NCBI RefSeq assembly: GCF_013620795.1
Contig: NZ_LGLW01000006.1
Span: 1-64,000, forward strand
Direction of reading: 5' to 3'
Length of the DNA: 64,000 bases
DNA from: Pseudomonas sp. Q2-TVG4-2
Lineage (GTDB): Bacteria; Pseudomonadota; Gammaproteobacteria; Pseudomonadales; Pseudomonadaceae
A model generated the notes under the pieces. The model saw nothing but the letters and a program-made list of their open reading frames with translations, was not told the DNA's origin and made no database searches. Positions 1 to 9,370 of this stretch are shown here, piece by piece. Positions within the stretch are counted from its first letter, which is position 1; each line of letters begins with the position of its first letter. The position numbers were made by a program, and so were the translations under genes.

Positions 1-997
1 TTGCGTGGCGAAAAAGTTGATCGGCTCTTGGCCGCATGCTTTGCCGCAAGACGCCCGCCAGCCGCAGGCCGCCTAGCGGCCTAGCTCTTCTGCCACAGAC
101 GTCCTACTGATCACGTCGCCCCCGCGGCAACCCGCAGATGCGGGTTGCTGAGCGTGTTTATCCAGGTTTGGTCCTTCCGACGGGCCTGCGAGATACCGTG
201 TCGACGTGTGTCCGAAGACGCTGATACGACCGAAGCTACGCAAGCGCTCGATAAATTCTCTCTACAAATGACCCGCAGCGCCATGCTGAGCTCCCGGGCC
301 TGGTTGCAACCCCGCGATCGGGTTCTGGATGCGGTTGAAAAGTGGCGGGTCGTCAGAGCAGCCGATGATTCTCTTCGACTGCACCATCAGCCGCGCGAAG
401 GGGTACCGTTGCGCCTGACCGACGTCTGCTGAGGCTACCTAATGACCGACGGCTACGCTGGCTTCCCCGATCTGGCGTTGGCGTGGATCTTTGCCATGCT
501 AGCCGCGGCGATAATCGTGTGAGGGGATTGATGAATACGCCTTCGTACGCTCCGGGCGGCAAGTGCTTTTTGCTCCGCTGATTGGCTAGAGCAGGTACAG
601 GGTTAAGAACCATCGATACCGTGCCTATCATGGCCGCGATCTTTTGAGCCGCTGGCCAAACGCTTGCTCGAGAGCCACGGAGCTGATCGCCTTGATTGGT
701 GCCGTATATGCCGCGGTATGGGTGCCGTGGGCTGGCTTCTTGGTCGGCGTGTGGATACCGCCAGTACCGGCGGGGTAGCTAGAGGCGGCGTGGTCTGGCG
801 GGGGAACGACACTTGCCAGGCGGCGGGCAGTGACGGTGCATGCCAGGCGCTCTGTACTCGTTCGCTCCGGTTCACTGAGCTCGGATCAGGCGGGCAAGTT
901 CTCCCGTGGCGGCAATCCAGACTGACGAAGCCGCTGAACCTCGGCGGCGCAGGCGCCTCGAACCTTAGTAGGTACGTCATTAGCCAGGAGTAGTCGT
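1..997. other. Left-edge stretch without a recognisable gene
   Basis: No open frame here resembles a known protein, and the frames that exist overlap on both strands as GC-rich DNA usually produces. A GGCCGC-CTA-GCGGCC hairpin at 67-81 could be the terminator of a gene lying left of the window, but it lacks a T-run. A 26-codon hydrophobic frame (441-521, starting MTDGYAGF) is the only small-protein-like item and has no other support. Confidence 0.4.
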
Positions 998-1423
998 ATG
1001 AATGTTCAAGTCAACAGCCACCATATCCCCGGTAGTGTCGAGCTGCATGAATGGGTGGGTTCGACCGTAGAGGAGCGGCTGGAGCGTTTCGACGATTTTC
1101 TCACCCGGATCGAGGTGCATGTCAGCGACGAGAACGCGCAAAAAGCCGGTGCCGATGACAAGCGCTGCCAGATTGAGGCGCGGCCCAAGGGGCACCAGGC
1201 TGTTTCCGTCACCCACAAAGCCGAATCGCTGCAGCTGGCGGTCGACGGCGCAGCGGAAAAAATGCGTCATGCGCTGGAGCACCTGATGGGCAAGCTGGAC
1301 AGCAAGGTACTCTCCGCTGGTGAGATCAACGATCCGCTGCTCGATGAGCAGCCGCGGGCTGTCAAGGACGCCATGCTCGAAGAAGATTTCCTGGAAAAGC
1401 AGGACACGCTCGACAGGCAGTAA
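998..1423 (+). CDS. HPF/RaiA-family ribosome-associated protein
   Basis: Likely binds the 30S ribosomal subunit and stabilises hibernating or stressed ribosomes in the cytoplasm. The 141-residue product opens with the S30AE-type pattern (MNVQVNSHHIPGS, then VEERLERFDDFLTRIEVHVSD) and continues with the basic beta strands and the helix AVDGAAEKMRHALEHLMGKLD. It is longer than short HPF (about 95-100 residues) and lacks the dimerisation domain of long HPF; the last 40 residues are acidic and probably disordered. A clear CAGGAG ribosome site lies at 985-990, 7 bases before the ATG. It stands alone, followed by a GC-rich hairpin. The fold family is fairly sure; the exact paralog is not. Confidence 0.8.
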   Translation: MNVQVNSHHIPGSVELHEWVGSTVEERLERFDDFLTRIEVHVSDENAQKAGADDKRCQIEARPKGHQAVSVTHKAESLQLAVDGAAEKMRHALEHLMGKLDSKVLSAGEINDPLLDEQPRAVKDAMLEEDFLEKQDTLDRQ

Positions 1424-1433
1424 GCGCTCCGGG

Positions 1434-1457
1434 CCCCGCCCAGAATCGCGGGCGGGG
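1434..1457 (+). terminator. GC-rich hairpin after the HPF-like gene
   Basis: CCCCGCCC pairs perfectly with GGGCGGGG across an 8-base loop, 11 bases after the stop codon. Only two Ts follow, so it may be an inefficient terminator or a 3' stabilising hairpin. Confidence 0.45.
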
Positions 1458-1602
1458 TTCCGTGGATCACGATACCAGCCAGTCGCTTATCCAAACGGAG
1501 CGTGATCAAGGTCCCACGGCGTTGCGGCCTGTCTGCATTGCGGAATCGGCAGGCGGCGCAACTTTCGAAGCCTTACCCCTCTTTTCGGTTGGCTTCCCTT
1601 AA

Positions 1603-2166
1603 ATGCAGATCATCCTGGTGCGTCACGGACGGCCGGCCCATTCGGCCACGCCCTGGAGCACGCCCGTCGGTATGAAAGCCTGGGTCGAGCGCTACAACGC
1701 AGCAAACATAGCCGCTGGCGAGCGCCCCGAGAGCCTCGTGCAGCTTGCCGACTCGGTCGGAGTGGTGCTGTGCAGCTCGTTGTTGCGCTGCGTAGAGTCT
1801 CGTTCCTGCCTCAGCTGCGAATGCTCAGAAGAACCCGACCCCCTGTTCGCCGAGGCGCACCTGCCCTATCCGGACTGGTCCCTTCCATTGATGCCGTCGC
1901 GTGTCTGGCGGATAGCATTTCGCGCGGCCTGGTTTTACGGGTTCGCCAATCACACCGAGCATGTCGACGAATCGAACCGGCGTGCTGGCGCCGCTGCAGA
2001 CAAGCTGATTCGATTGGCCGAAGCGCATGACAGCGTGCTGCTGGTGGGTCATCGGATCATGAACATGCTGATTGCCAAGCAGCTGCTCCGACGTGGCTGG
2101 CGCGGTCCGGCGTTGCCGCTCCTGGCGAAGTATTGGGGCGCGAGTTACTACCATAAGCCTTCCTGA
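1603..2166 (+). CDS. Histidine phosphatase superfamily protein
   Basis: A 187-residue phosphohistidine phosphatase (phosphoglycerate-mutase fold). The catalytic set is visible: LVRHGRP at residues 5-11 with Arg7 and the phospho-acceptor His8, CSSLLRC with Arg62, EAHLPYPDW with Glu84 as likely acid, and LLVGHR with His150. This arrangement is typical of small phosphatases acting on metabolites or phospho-histidine; the substrate cannot be read from sequence. No strong ribosome site precedes the ATG. It is monocistronic, followed by about 220 bases before the promoter of the first small RNA. Confidence 0.82.
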   Translation: MQIILVRHGRPAHSATPWSTPVGMKAWVERYNAANIAAGERPESLVQLADSVGVVLCSSLLRCVESRSCLSCECSEEPDPLFAEAHLPYPDWSLPLMPSRVWRIAFRAAWFYGFANHTEHVDESNRRAGAAADKLIRLAEAHDSVLLVGHRIMNMLIAKQLLRRGWRGPALPLLAKYWGASYYHKPS

Positions 2167-2391
2167 TCCTGCTGGGCAGTGTCGGCCAGAATGACTACAC
2201 CGGAAGAATGTCTATTTGGTTGCGGTTGACGCGTCCGGCTAGACCGCGGCGGACACATACCGCTGCAGCGGGCTGAAACGTCACCGAGCGGCTGTATGTC
2301 GTCTGCAGCGAGGCTTATGGCTCGGAGGCCAAGAGCCGGCGCCACTGGCAGAGCGGTAGCGGCTCGCTCTGAGGAGGGGTGAGCGCATGCG

Positions 2392-2409
2392 CATAGCGAA
2401 AGGCTTACA
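2392..2409 (+). promoter_or_regulatory. GacA-type upstream activating site of sRNA copy 1
   Basis: CATAGC-N6-CTTACA matches the known TGTAAG-N6-CTTACA palindrome bound by the response regulator GacA; the right half is perfect. The spacer GAAAGG is identical to that of the site at 4828-4845. The site ends 43 bases before a TTAATCT element that could be the -10 region. Confidence 0.7.
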
Positions 2410-2463
2410 AGAGGTCGCGCCGATCACCGCTTTGGTTAACGGCAGCGAATGATTAATCTACAC

Positions 2464-2574
2464 CACTCTGAAGTGCAGGACGCGCTCAGGATCAGGAGGA
2501 TCGACCATCGCCAGGACGGCACTCGAAAGGATTCGATACGGTCAGAAAAACAACCCGCTTCGGCGGGTTTTTTT
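2464..2574 (+). ncRNA. Rsm-type (RsmX/Y/Z-like) RsmA-titrating sRNA, copy 1
   Basis: About 110 bases with six GGA motifs. Several sit in loops of short hairpins: GATC-AGGAG-GATC, GCC-AGGAC-GGC and CGAA-AGGA-TTCG, with GUG-CAGGA-CGC at the 5' end. GACC and GGTC enclose the two central hairpins. The RNA ends in an AACCCGC-TTCG-GCGGGTT hairpin and seven Ts. This is the architecture of Gac/Rsm-controlled RNAs that sequester the translational repressor RsmA/CsrA. The 5' end is inferred from the TTAATCTA element at 2453-2460. A near-identical second copy lies at 4898-5006. Which named family member this is cannot be settled from sequence alone. Confidence 0.82.
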
Positions 2575-2575
2575 G
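2552..2575 (+). terminator. Terminator of sRNA copy 1
   Basis: A seven-base-pair stem AACCCGC/GCGGGTT with a TTCG tetraloop (2552-2569) is followed by a T-run to 2574. Confidence 0.9.
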
Positions 2576-2770
2576 TGTTCTGGCGAAGCTATATGCGCCG
2601 TTGCACCCCTCATCGATCGGCTCTTCTGTGTCGCATCATACGTACCGGACCTGCATTAAACGTGGTCATTTTTTGAGAATTTTCGGGCCGTGAGCCACAG
2701 TGGCAATATTCGCTACGCGATCATTGAATGTTAGAAAAGCATTCGAACTGGGTTTATTCCAGACCAAAAA

Positions 2771-2795
2771 AAGCCCCGCCGAAGCGGGGCTTTTT
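2771..2795 (-). terminator. Terminator of the cold-shock gene
   Basis: AAGCCCCGC and GCGGGGCTT pair around a CGAA loop. On the minus strand a run of Ts follows, so it terminates the cold-shock transcript; the plus strand also has a T-run, so it is probably bidirectional. Confidence 0.9.
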
Positions 2796-2807
2796 ATATC
2801 AGGCGTC

Positions 2808-3020
2808 TTAGGAGACTTGTACCTGATCGGCCTGCATCCCTTTCTGACCCTTGGTGGGCATGAAAGAGACCGCCTGGCCTTCGCTCAGGCTTTTGAAGCC
2901 TGCGCTTTCGATTGAACGGTAATGAACGAAAAGGTCTTCACTGCCATCGGTTGGAGTGATGAAGCCGAAGCCTTTTTCATCGTTGAACCATTTAACAGTG
3001 CCGGTTTGACGAGTAGACAT
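2808..3020 (-). CDS. CspA-family cold-shock protein
   Basis: A 70-residue single cold-shock domain. It binds single-stranded RNA and DNA and melts RNA secondary structure, aiding translation in the cold or in stationary phase. RNP1 is KGFGFI (residues 16-21) and RNP2 is LFVHY (30-34); WF at 11-12 completes the aromatic surface. Length matches the family. The ATG lies downstream of a long AT-rich leader, and a strong terminator follows 13 bases after the stop. It lies between the two Rsm-type RNAs, on the opposite strand to both. Confidence 0.96.
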   Translation of the reverse strand: MSTRQTGTVKWFNDEKGFGFITPTDGSEDLFVHYRSIESAGFKSLSEGQAVSFMPTKGQKGMQADQVQVS

Positions 3021-3250
3021 ATGTATCTCCGAGGTGTTTTTAGGCTGCAGCGCTGAACATTCGGCGCCGAGACTGAGAAGCGAGAAGCAAAACGAACCAA
3101 GGAGATGAAACTGAGAAACATCAAGCTGGGTGTCGAAGTGTTAATTGCGAAGCAGTGAGTAGCAATATACGCAGTTAAAAATATAAGTACAGATATATAT
3201 TGTTCTACTTGTATTTGATAAATAAATAAGGTGCGGAATTCATCGTTCAG
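3021..3250 (-). promoter_or_regulatory. AT-rich promoter and leader region of the cold-shock gene
   Basis: The stretch upstream of the gene, especially 3140-3240, is far more AT-rich than its surroundings and contains TATATAT-like and AATAAATAA segments. Long structured leaders are known for cspA-type mRNAs; a promoter here is inferred, and its exact start is not visible. Confidence 0.5.
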
Positions 3251-3743
3251 ATCAAGGATAAGCAGTTGTTAATTATCGGTATTAGCTGGACAGAACCATT
3301 TGTCGGTGAAGCGCACCCGCGCGGCGCTTCTTCGGCGGGCCTGGCTTTAACGGGGCAGCGCTGCCCGCCCGATCAGCGTTAGCTCACCCTGTTGAAAGCT
3401 GGATCCAGGTTCATTGGCAGGTATGGCAGTGCTTGCATGTGATCTACAGCCGGTCCCGCTCCGCTGGCGCGTTGAGACGTCGGCGCCGCAGCCGGAAACG
3501 ACCGGTACGGCCAAGCTACCGGAATCGATTCGATGGGGGCGGACTGTGCGAACAAACCGTTATGGGTTATCACCTGGCGGGCGCCTGCTCGCAAAAGGTA
3601 CAGCGTTTCTGCAGCGTTTAGACGATCTGCAGCATTCCGCAGACTATTCGGATCCATGCGGACGGCTTCGATAGGCACCATGGCTTCACCGGCTGGTACA
3701 CACCGCTAGCCGATTAGCCTTCCACCCTATCGAGGAAACGTTC
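3251..3743. other. Intergenic stretch with no convincing gene
   Basis: Overlapping frames on both strands (3379-3681 minus, 3414-3674 plus) give proteins without recognisable domains, ribosome sites or neighbours. I see no repeat or RNA gene. The last 30 bases hold the GAGGAAA ribosome site of the next gene. Confidence 0.4.
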
Positions 3744-4679
3744 ATGAGCACGCTGAATCGCGCACTGACCCCTGCTACCGCCGTTGCAGCTGAAGCGTCC
3801 CAGGTTGCTGGCAGCAACCCGTCTGGGATGCTCTGCACCGGCCGGTCCGAGAGCTATGTCACCACCAAAGACGGCGTGAGCCTCTACTACAAGGATTGGG
3901 GGCCGCGCGACGGGCAGGTGGTCACCTTCAGCCATGGCTGGCCGCTGAACTCGGACAGCTGGGAATCGCAAATGCTGTTCCTGGCATCGAAGGGCTATCG
4001 CGTCGTTGCCCATGACCGTCGCGGCCATGGCCGTTCCAGCCAGCCTTGGGAAGGCAACGACATGGATCACTATGCTGATGACCTGGCAGCGGTCCTCGAT
4101 GCATTGGATCTGAAAGACGCCACCCTGGTCGGCTTCTCGACTGGCGGCGGCGAGGTAGCGCGCTACATCGGTCGCCACGGTACCGGCCGCGTTAAAAAAG
4201 CCGTCCTTGTCGCCTCAGTCCCGCCGCTTATGCTCAAGACCGACAGCAACCCGAATGGCGTTCCGCTGGAGGTATTCGAGGGGCTGCGCCAGGCGTCGCT
4301 GGACAACCGCTCGCAGCTGTATCTGGATATCGCATCCGGTCCCTTCTTCGGCTACAACCGACCAGGGGCGACGCCTTCACCGGGCTTGATCCAGGCGTTC
4401 TGGGCGCAGGGCATGCAGGCTGGCCACAAGAACACCTACGATTCGATTGCCGCGTTCTCGGCCACTGACTTCCGTGGAGACCTGCAACGGTTCGACGTGC
4501 CTACGTTGGTGATCCACGGCGATGATGACCAAATCGTGCCGATCGACACCTCCGCCCTTGCGGCGGCGGCCATCGTCAAGGATGCCGAACTCATCGTTTA
4601 TCCCGGCGCTCCGCATGGCCTGGCCGACACCCACAAGGACCGGCTGAACCAGGACCTGCTGGATTTCCTCAAGCGATAA
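3744..4679 (+). CDS. Alpha/beta hydrolase of the non-heme chloroperoxidase/arylesterase group
   Basis: A 311-residue serine hydrolase. The triad is visible: Ser132 in GFSTG, Asp262 in HGDDDQIVP and His291 in APHG. The nucleophile context [17 protein letters not shown] and the oxyanion segment [12 protein letters not shown] are characteristic of the cofactor-free haloperoxidase/esterase family, whose usual in vivo job is probably ester or perester hydrolysis. It has about 35 extra N-terminal residues compared with typical 275-residue members, Ala/Thr-rich but without a clear signal-peptide core; the GAGGAAA ribosome site supports this start. It is monocistronic, ahead of the second Rsm-type RNA. 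Confidence 0.9.
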   Translation: MSTLNRALTPATAVAAEASQVAGSNPSGMLCTGRSESYVTTKDGVSLYYKDWGPRDGQVVTFSHGWPLNSDSWESQMLFLASKGYRVVAHDRRGHGRSSQPWEGNDMDHYADDLAAVLDALDLKDATLVGFSTGGGEVARYIGRHGTGRVKKAVLVASVPPLMLKTDSNPNGVPLEVFEGLRQASLDNRSQLYLDIASGPFFGYNRPGATPSPGLIQAFWAQGMQAGHKNTYDSIAAFSATDFRGDLQRFDVPTLVIHGDDDQIVPIDTSALAAAAIVKDAELIVYPGAPHGLADTHKDRLNQDLLDFLKR

Positions 4680-4692
4680 CTGGTCCACCGAT

Positions 4693-4711
4693 CGGCCCGG
4701 TGCACGGGCCG
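4693..4711 (+). terminator. GC hairpin after the hydrolase gene
   Basis: CGGCCCG-GTGCA-CGGGCCG forms a seven-pair stem 13 bases after the stop codon. No T-run follows, so terminator function is uncertain. Confidence 0.35.
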
Positions 4712-4827
4712 GCCGGCGCCCTCTCGGCTTCGATTGCGCAGCGGTTCTGGCCTACTCGTTGGCCGTCACGGTGTCGCCAGTCGTCGCGCGACCATCACGA
4801 CAGCGAAACGGTGGGTTTGGTTGCGGA

Positions 4828-4845
4828 TGTAGCGAAAGGCTTACA
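4828..4845 (+). promoter_or_regulatory. GacA-type upstream activating site of sRNA copy 2
   Basis: TGTAGC-GAAAGG-CTTACA differs from the TGTAAG-N6-CTTACA consensus only in the last two bases of the left half. It ends 40 bases before the TTAATCTA element shared with copy 1. Confidence 0.82.
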
Positions 4846-4897
4846 CGGCACAGCGATCGGCTATTTAGCCATGGCCATCCGACGCTTAATCTATGCC

Positions 4898-5006
4898 CAT
4901 CTCTGAAGCGCAGGACGCGCTCAGGATCAAGGAAGATCGACCATGCCAGGACGGCACCCGAAAGGATTCGGATGGTCCAGGAAAAACCCGCTTCGGCGGG
5001 TTTTTT
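4898..5006 (+). ncRNA. Rsm-type (RsmX/Y/Z-like) RsmA-titrating sRNA, copy 2
   Basis: Seven GGA motifs lie in about 105 bases. Hairpins with GGA in the loop: GCG-CAGGA-CGC, GATC-AAGGAA-GATC, TGCC-AGGAC-GGCA and CCGAA-AGGA-TTCGG; GACCAT and ATGGTC enclose the last two. Compared with copy 1, loops and stems are kept while several paired bases change together or by wobble (for example GTG to GCG, and GACC/GGTC extended to GACCAT/ATGGTC), supporting a functional RNA. The terminator AACCCGC-TTCG-GCGGGTT plus six Ts ends it. GacA-dependent transcription is inferred from the upstream palindrome. Confidence 0.87.
4985..5006 (+). terminator. Terminator of sRNA copy 2
   Basis: Same AACCCGC/GCGGGTT stem with TTCG loop as copy 1, then six Ts. 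It also separates the RNA from the convergent LysR gene. Confidence 0.9.
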
Positions 5007-5089
5007 GTTGTCTGCGAGCAGCTGGCGGCCCACTTGTCGATACACCGCACGGCCAAAACCAGCCTGCCAGAATGCAGTAGATCAGCGCT

Positions 5090-6019
5090 TCAGCAAAAGC
5101 CGCCTTCGCGCTGACTGGTGCGTTTTGCACCCACCGCCACGATCTGTTCAATCAGCCACTGTAGCGCCGCATCCCGCTCTCGCTGGGCGACGCTGACAAT
5201 GTCCAGGCGGAAGCTGCCGAGATCAAAGGGCAAGTCAAACAACCGCAGCGGCAGCAAATCTGCGAAATGGCGCGCCAATTGAGTCGGCAGAACCGCAGCC
5301 AGATCGCTGCTGGCGACGATATGCGCCGCCTGCAGGTAGTTCGGGGTTGTATAAACGACGTCGCGGCTCAGCCTTTGCTCCTCCAGCCATTGATCGACCA
5401 TGCCGCGCGTCTGTCCGCCGTGCACCCAGAGATGGCGCAGGCGCAGAAAGCGGTCCAGGTCGAGTGCCTCGTCGATCAAAGGATGGTCCTTGCGTACAGC
5501 AACCTGAAGGGTCTCGGTGGCCCAACGACGTTTATGAAAGCGCGTCGGCACCTCGACGAAGCGACCCAGTACTAGATCCAGTTCACCGTTATCCAGCGCT
5601 TCGGCCGGCAGGTTCGGGGTCAGGTGGGTAATCGCGAGCTGGATCCCGGGCGCGACCTGGGCCAGATGGGCCATAAGCTCCGGCATGCAGATCAATTCGA
5701 CGTAATCGGTCACGGCGATGACGAAGCGCTGTTGACTGGTGGCAGGATCGAACAGGTCACCGGCATTGAGCGTGTGCTCAATCTGCTGCAGTGCGTCGCG
5801 GATCGGCGCCTCCAGGCTCAGGGCCCGCGGGGTGGGCTGCATGGCGCGACCGACGCGTACCAAGAGCGGATCATCGAGCAGCTCGCGCAGGCGATTGAGC
5901 GCATTGCTGACGGCCGGTTGGCTGAGCGACAGCCGCTCGGCCGCCCGCGAGACGTTGCGATCGCGCAGCAGGGCGTCTAGCACGCGGAGCAGGTTGAGAT
6001 CGAAGTTGTAGATATTCAT
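5090..6019 (-). CDS. LysR-family transcriptional regulator
   Basis: The N-terminal winged helix-turn-helix is clear (LRVLDALLRDRNVSRAAERL, then SQPAVSNALNRLRELLDDPL), followed by a periplasmic-binding-protein-like effector domain to the C terminus. I start at the ATG of MNIYNFDLNLL (309 residues), the normal LysR beginning; an upstream in-frame ATG at 6073 would add an unlikely 18-residue hydrophobic prefix. The N terminus resembles the NodD-like branch. It is divergent from the 3-hydroxyacyl-CoA dehydrogenase gene with 101 bases between starts, so it probably controls that cluster and its own expression. The inducer is unknown. Confidence 0.93.
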   Translation of the reverse strand: MNIYNFDLNLLRVLDALLRDRNVSRAAERLSLSQPAVSNALNRLRELLDDPLLVRVGRAMQPTPRALSLEAPIRDALQQIEHTLNAGDLFDPATSQQRFVIAVTDYVELICMPELMAHLAQVAPGIQLAITHLTPNLPAEALDNGELDLVLGRFVEVPTRFHKRRWATETLQVAVRKDHPLIDEALDLDRFLRLRHLWVHGGQTRGMVDQWLEEQRLSRDVVYTTPNYLQAAHIVASSDLAAVLPTQLARHFADLLPLRLFDLPFDLGSFRLDIVSVAQRERDAALQWLIEQIVAVGAKRTSQREGGFC

Positions 6020-6120
6020 TTGGTGAATTAGAAGTATCACAAGACTAAATTTCAAAAATAGTAGCGTCTTCATCTAAGGTAAGTCTTCTGTTTTCCTGCC
6101 TTGCGACGAGGACTGCTGCA

Positions 6121-7359
6121 ATGAGCCAAACCCGCTTCGATATCCAGACCGCCGCCGTGATTGGTGCTGGCACCATGGGCCGCGGCATCGTCATAAGCCT
6201 GGCAAACGCCGGCGTGCAGGTGCGCTGGCTGGACAATAATCCCGAGATGCTCGAGCAGGCGCTGGGCGTGGTCGCCGACACCTACGCACACAACGTTCGC
6301 CAGGGGCGTATCGACGATGCCCAGGCCGAGGCGCGTCGGGCCTGCATCAGTAAGGCCGTCGACTACCAGGTGCTGCAGGATGTCGACCTGGTGATCGAGG
6401 CGGTATACGAAAACCTCGAGCTGAAGCAGAGCATCTTTCGTGAGCTGGACGGCGTCGTGAAGCCGACTGGCATTCTCGCCAGCAACACCTCGGCGCTGGA
6501 TATCGACGCCATTGCCGCTGTCACCAAGCGCCCGGAACAGGTGGTGGGGCTGCACTTCTTCAGCCCGGCGCACATCATGAAGCTGCTGGAGATCGTCCGC
6601 GGTGAGACGACCAGCAAGGCGGTGCTCGAGGCGTCCACCGAGCTCGGCAAGCGCATGGGCAAGATCAGCGTGATCGCCGGCAACTGCCCAGGCTTCATCG
6701 GTAACCGCATGCTCAAGACTTATGTCCGCGAGGCGCGGGCGATGCTCTTGGAGGGGGCCTATCCGCATCAGGTGGACGGCGCCCTGCAGGGCTTCGGCTT
6801 CGCCATGGGGCCGTTCCGCATGTATGACGTGGTCGGCATCGACCTGGAGTGGCGGGCCCGTGAGCTGGCTGGCGAAGGCCAGGACGAACCTGAGGTGCAG
6901 ATCGACAATCGCCTCTGCGAACTGGGCCGTTTCGGCCAGAAGTCGCGCATGGGTTACTACCGCTACGCCGAAGGCAGCCGACAGGCCGAGCATGACCCGG
7001 AAGTGGATGCGCTGGTGCAACGCGAATCCGAGCGCCTCGGCTACCAGCGCCGCGAGATCGGCGAGGAGGAGATCCGTGAGCGTTGCCTGTTGGCGCTGAT
7101 CAATGAAGGCGCCAAGATCCTTGAGGAAGGCATGGCCGAGTCCAGCACCGATATCGACACGGTCTACCTCAACGGCTATGGCTTCCCGGCTGAAGTCGGT
7201 GGGCCGATGACCTGGGCCGATCGCCAAGGCCTGCCAGCGATTCGTGATCGCCTCAACGCGCTGGCCGAGCGTCACGGCCCGCATTGGAAACCGGCTGAGT
7301 TGATCGACAGCCTGGCCACGTTGGGTGGTCGCTTCGTCGACTACAAGCAGGAGGCTTGA
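6121..7359 (+). CDS. 3-hydroxyacyl-CoA dehydrogenase
   Basis: Oxidises L-3-hydroxyacyl-CoA to 3-ketoacyl-CoA with NAD+ in beta-oxidation-type pathways. GAGTMG (residues 15-20) is the Rossmann dinucleotide loop; VVGLHFFSPAH supplies catalytic His145, with Glu157 as the usual partner; NCPGFIGNRM marks the interdomain region, followed by two C-terminal 3HCDH domains. The 412-residue protein corresponds to the dehydrogenase half of FadB without the hydratase part. It is first in a cluster with an acyl-CoA dehydrogenase, an iron alcohol dehydrogenase and a thioesterase. The actual chain length or branched substrate is not apparent. Confidence 0.93.
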   Translation: MSQTRFDIQTAAVIGAGTMGRGIVISLANAGVQVRWLDNNPEMLEQALGVVADTYAHNVRQGRIDDAQAEARRACISKAVDYQVLQDVDLVIEAVYENLELKQSIFRELDGVVKPTGILASNTSALDIDAIAAVTKRPEQVVGLHFFSPAHIMKLLEIVRGETTSKAVLEASTELGKRMGKISVIAGNCPGFIGNRMLKTYVREARAMLLEGAYPHQVDGALQGFGFAMGPFRMYDVVGIDLEWRARELAGEGQDEPEVQIDNRLCELGRFGQKSRMGYYRYAEGSRQAEHDPEVDALVQRESERLGYQRREIGEEEIRERCLLALINEGAKILEEGMAESSTDIDTVYLNGYGFPAEVGGPMTWADRQGLPAIRDRLNALAERHGPHWKPAELIDSLATLGGRFVDYKQEA

Positions 7360-7361
7360 GC

Positions 7362-9152
<1,791 letters not shown>

Positions 9153-9193
9153 ATGACAGGGGTCAGCTTGCGATCGACTCACTCGAGCGGTTC

Positions 9194-9222
9194 GGGATCG
9201 CCAGCAAGCTGGCTCCTACAAA
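9194..9222. repeat. REP-like extragenic palindrome
   Basis: The sequence contains CCAGC-AA-GCTGG followed by CTCCTACA, the typical form of Pseudomonas repetitive extragenic palindromes. It sits in the 218-base gap between the acyl-CoA dehydrogenase and alcohol dehydrogenase genes, where it may lower readthrough or stabilise upstream mRNA. Only one copy is visible in the window. Confidence 0.7.
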
Positions 9223-9370
9223 AAGCGCCGTGCCGGCAACGAGCGGGTTTGAGCGTTCGGCGGCGGCGGGCATCGTAGCGGGCTCAGACGAGCGTTGGAT
9301 AGGGGCGCATTTGCATGCGCCCGCAGGCGCCTCCGTTCGGAGGGCATATATTTTGGTTACAGGAGGCAGC

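Noticed and set aside
145..432. 95-codon frame near the left edge
   Set aside because: No recognisable domain, poor start context, and overlapping frames on the other strand; typical of GC-rich non-coding DNA.
2449..2676. Open frame of 75 codons whose protein resembles that of the frame at 4893-5114 (shared QDALRI and QDGTRKDS)
   Set aside because: The similarity comes from the repeated sRNA sequence, which includes a terminator hairpin inside both frames. Neither frame has a ribosome site, and RNA structure explains the conservation better.
3379..3681. Overlapping frames on both strands between the cold-shock and hydrolase genes
   Set aside because: No family resemblance, ribosome site or operon context on either strand.
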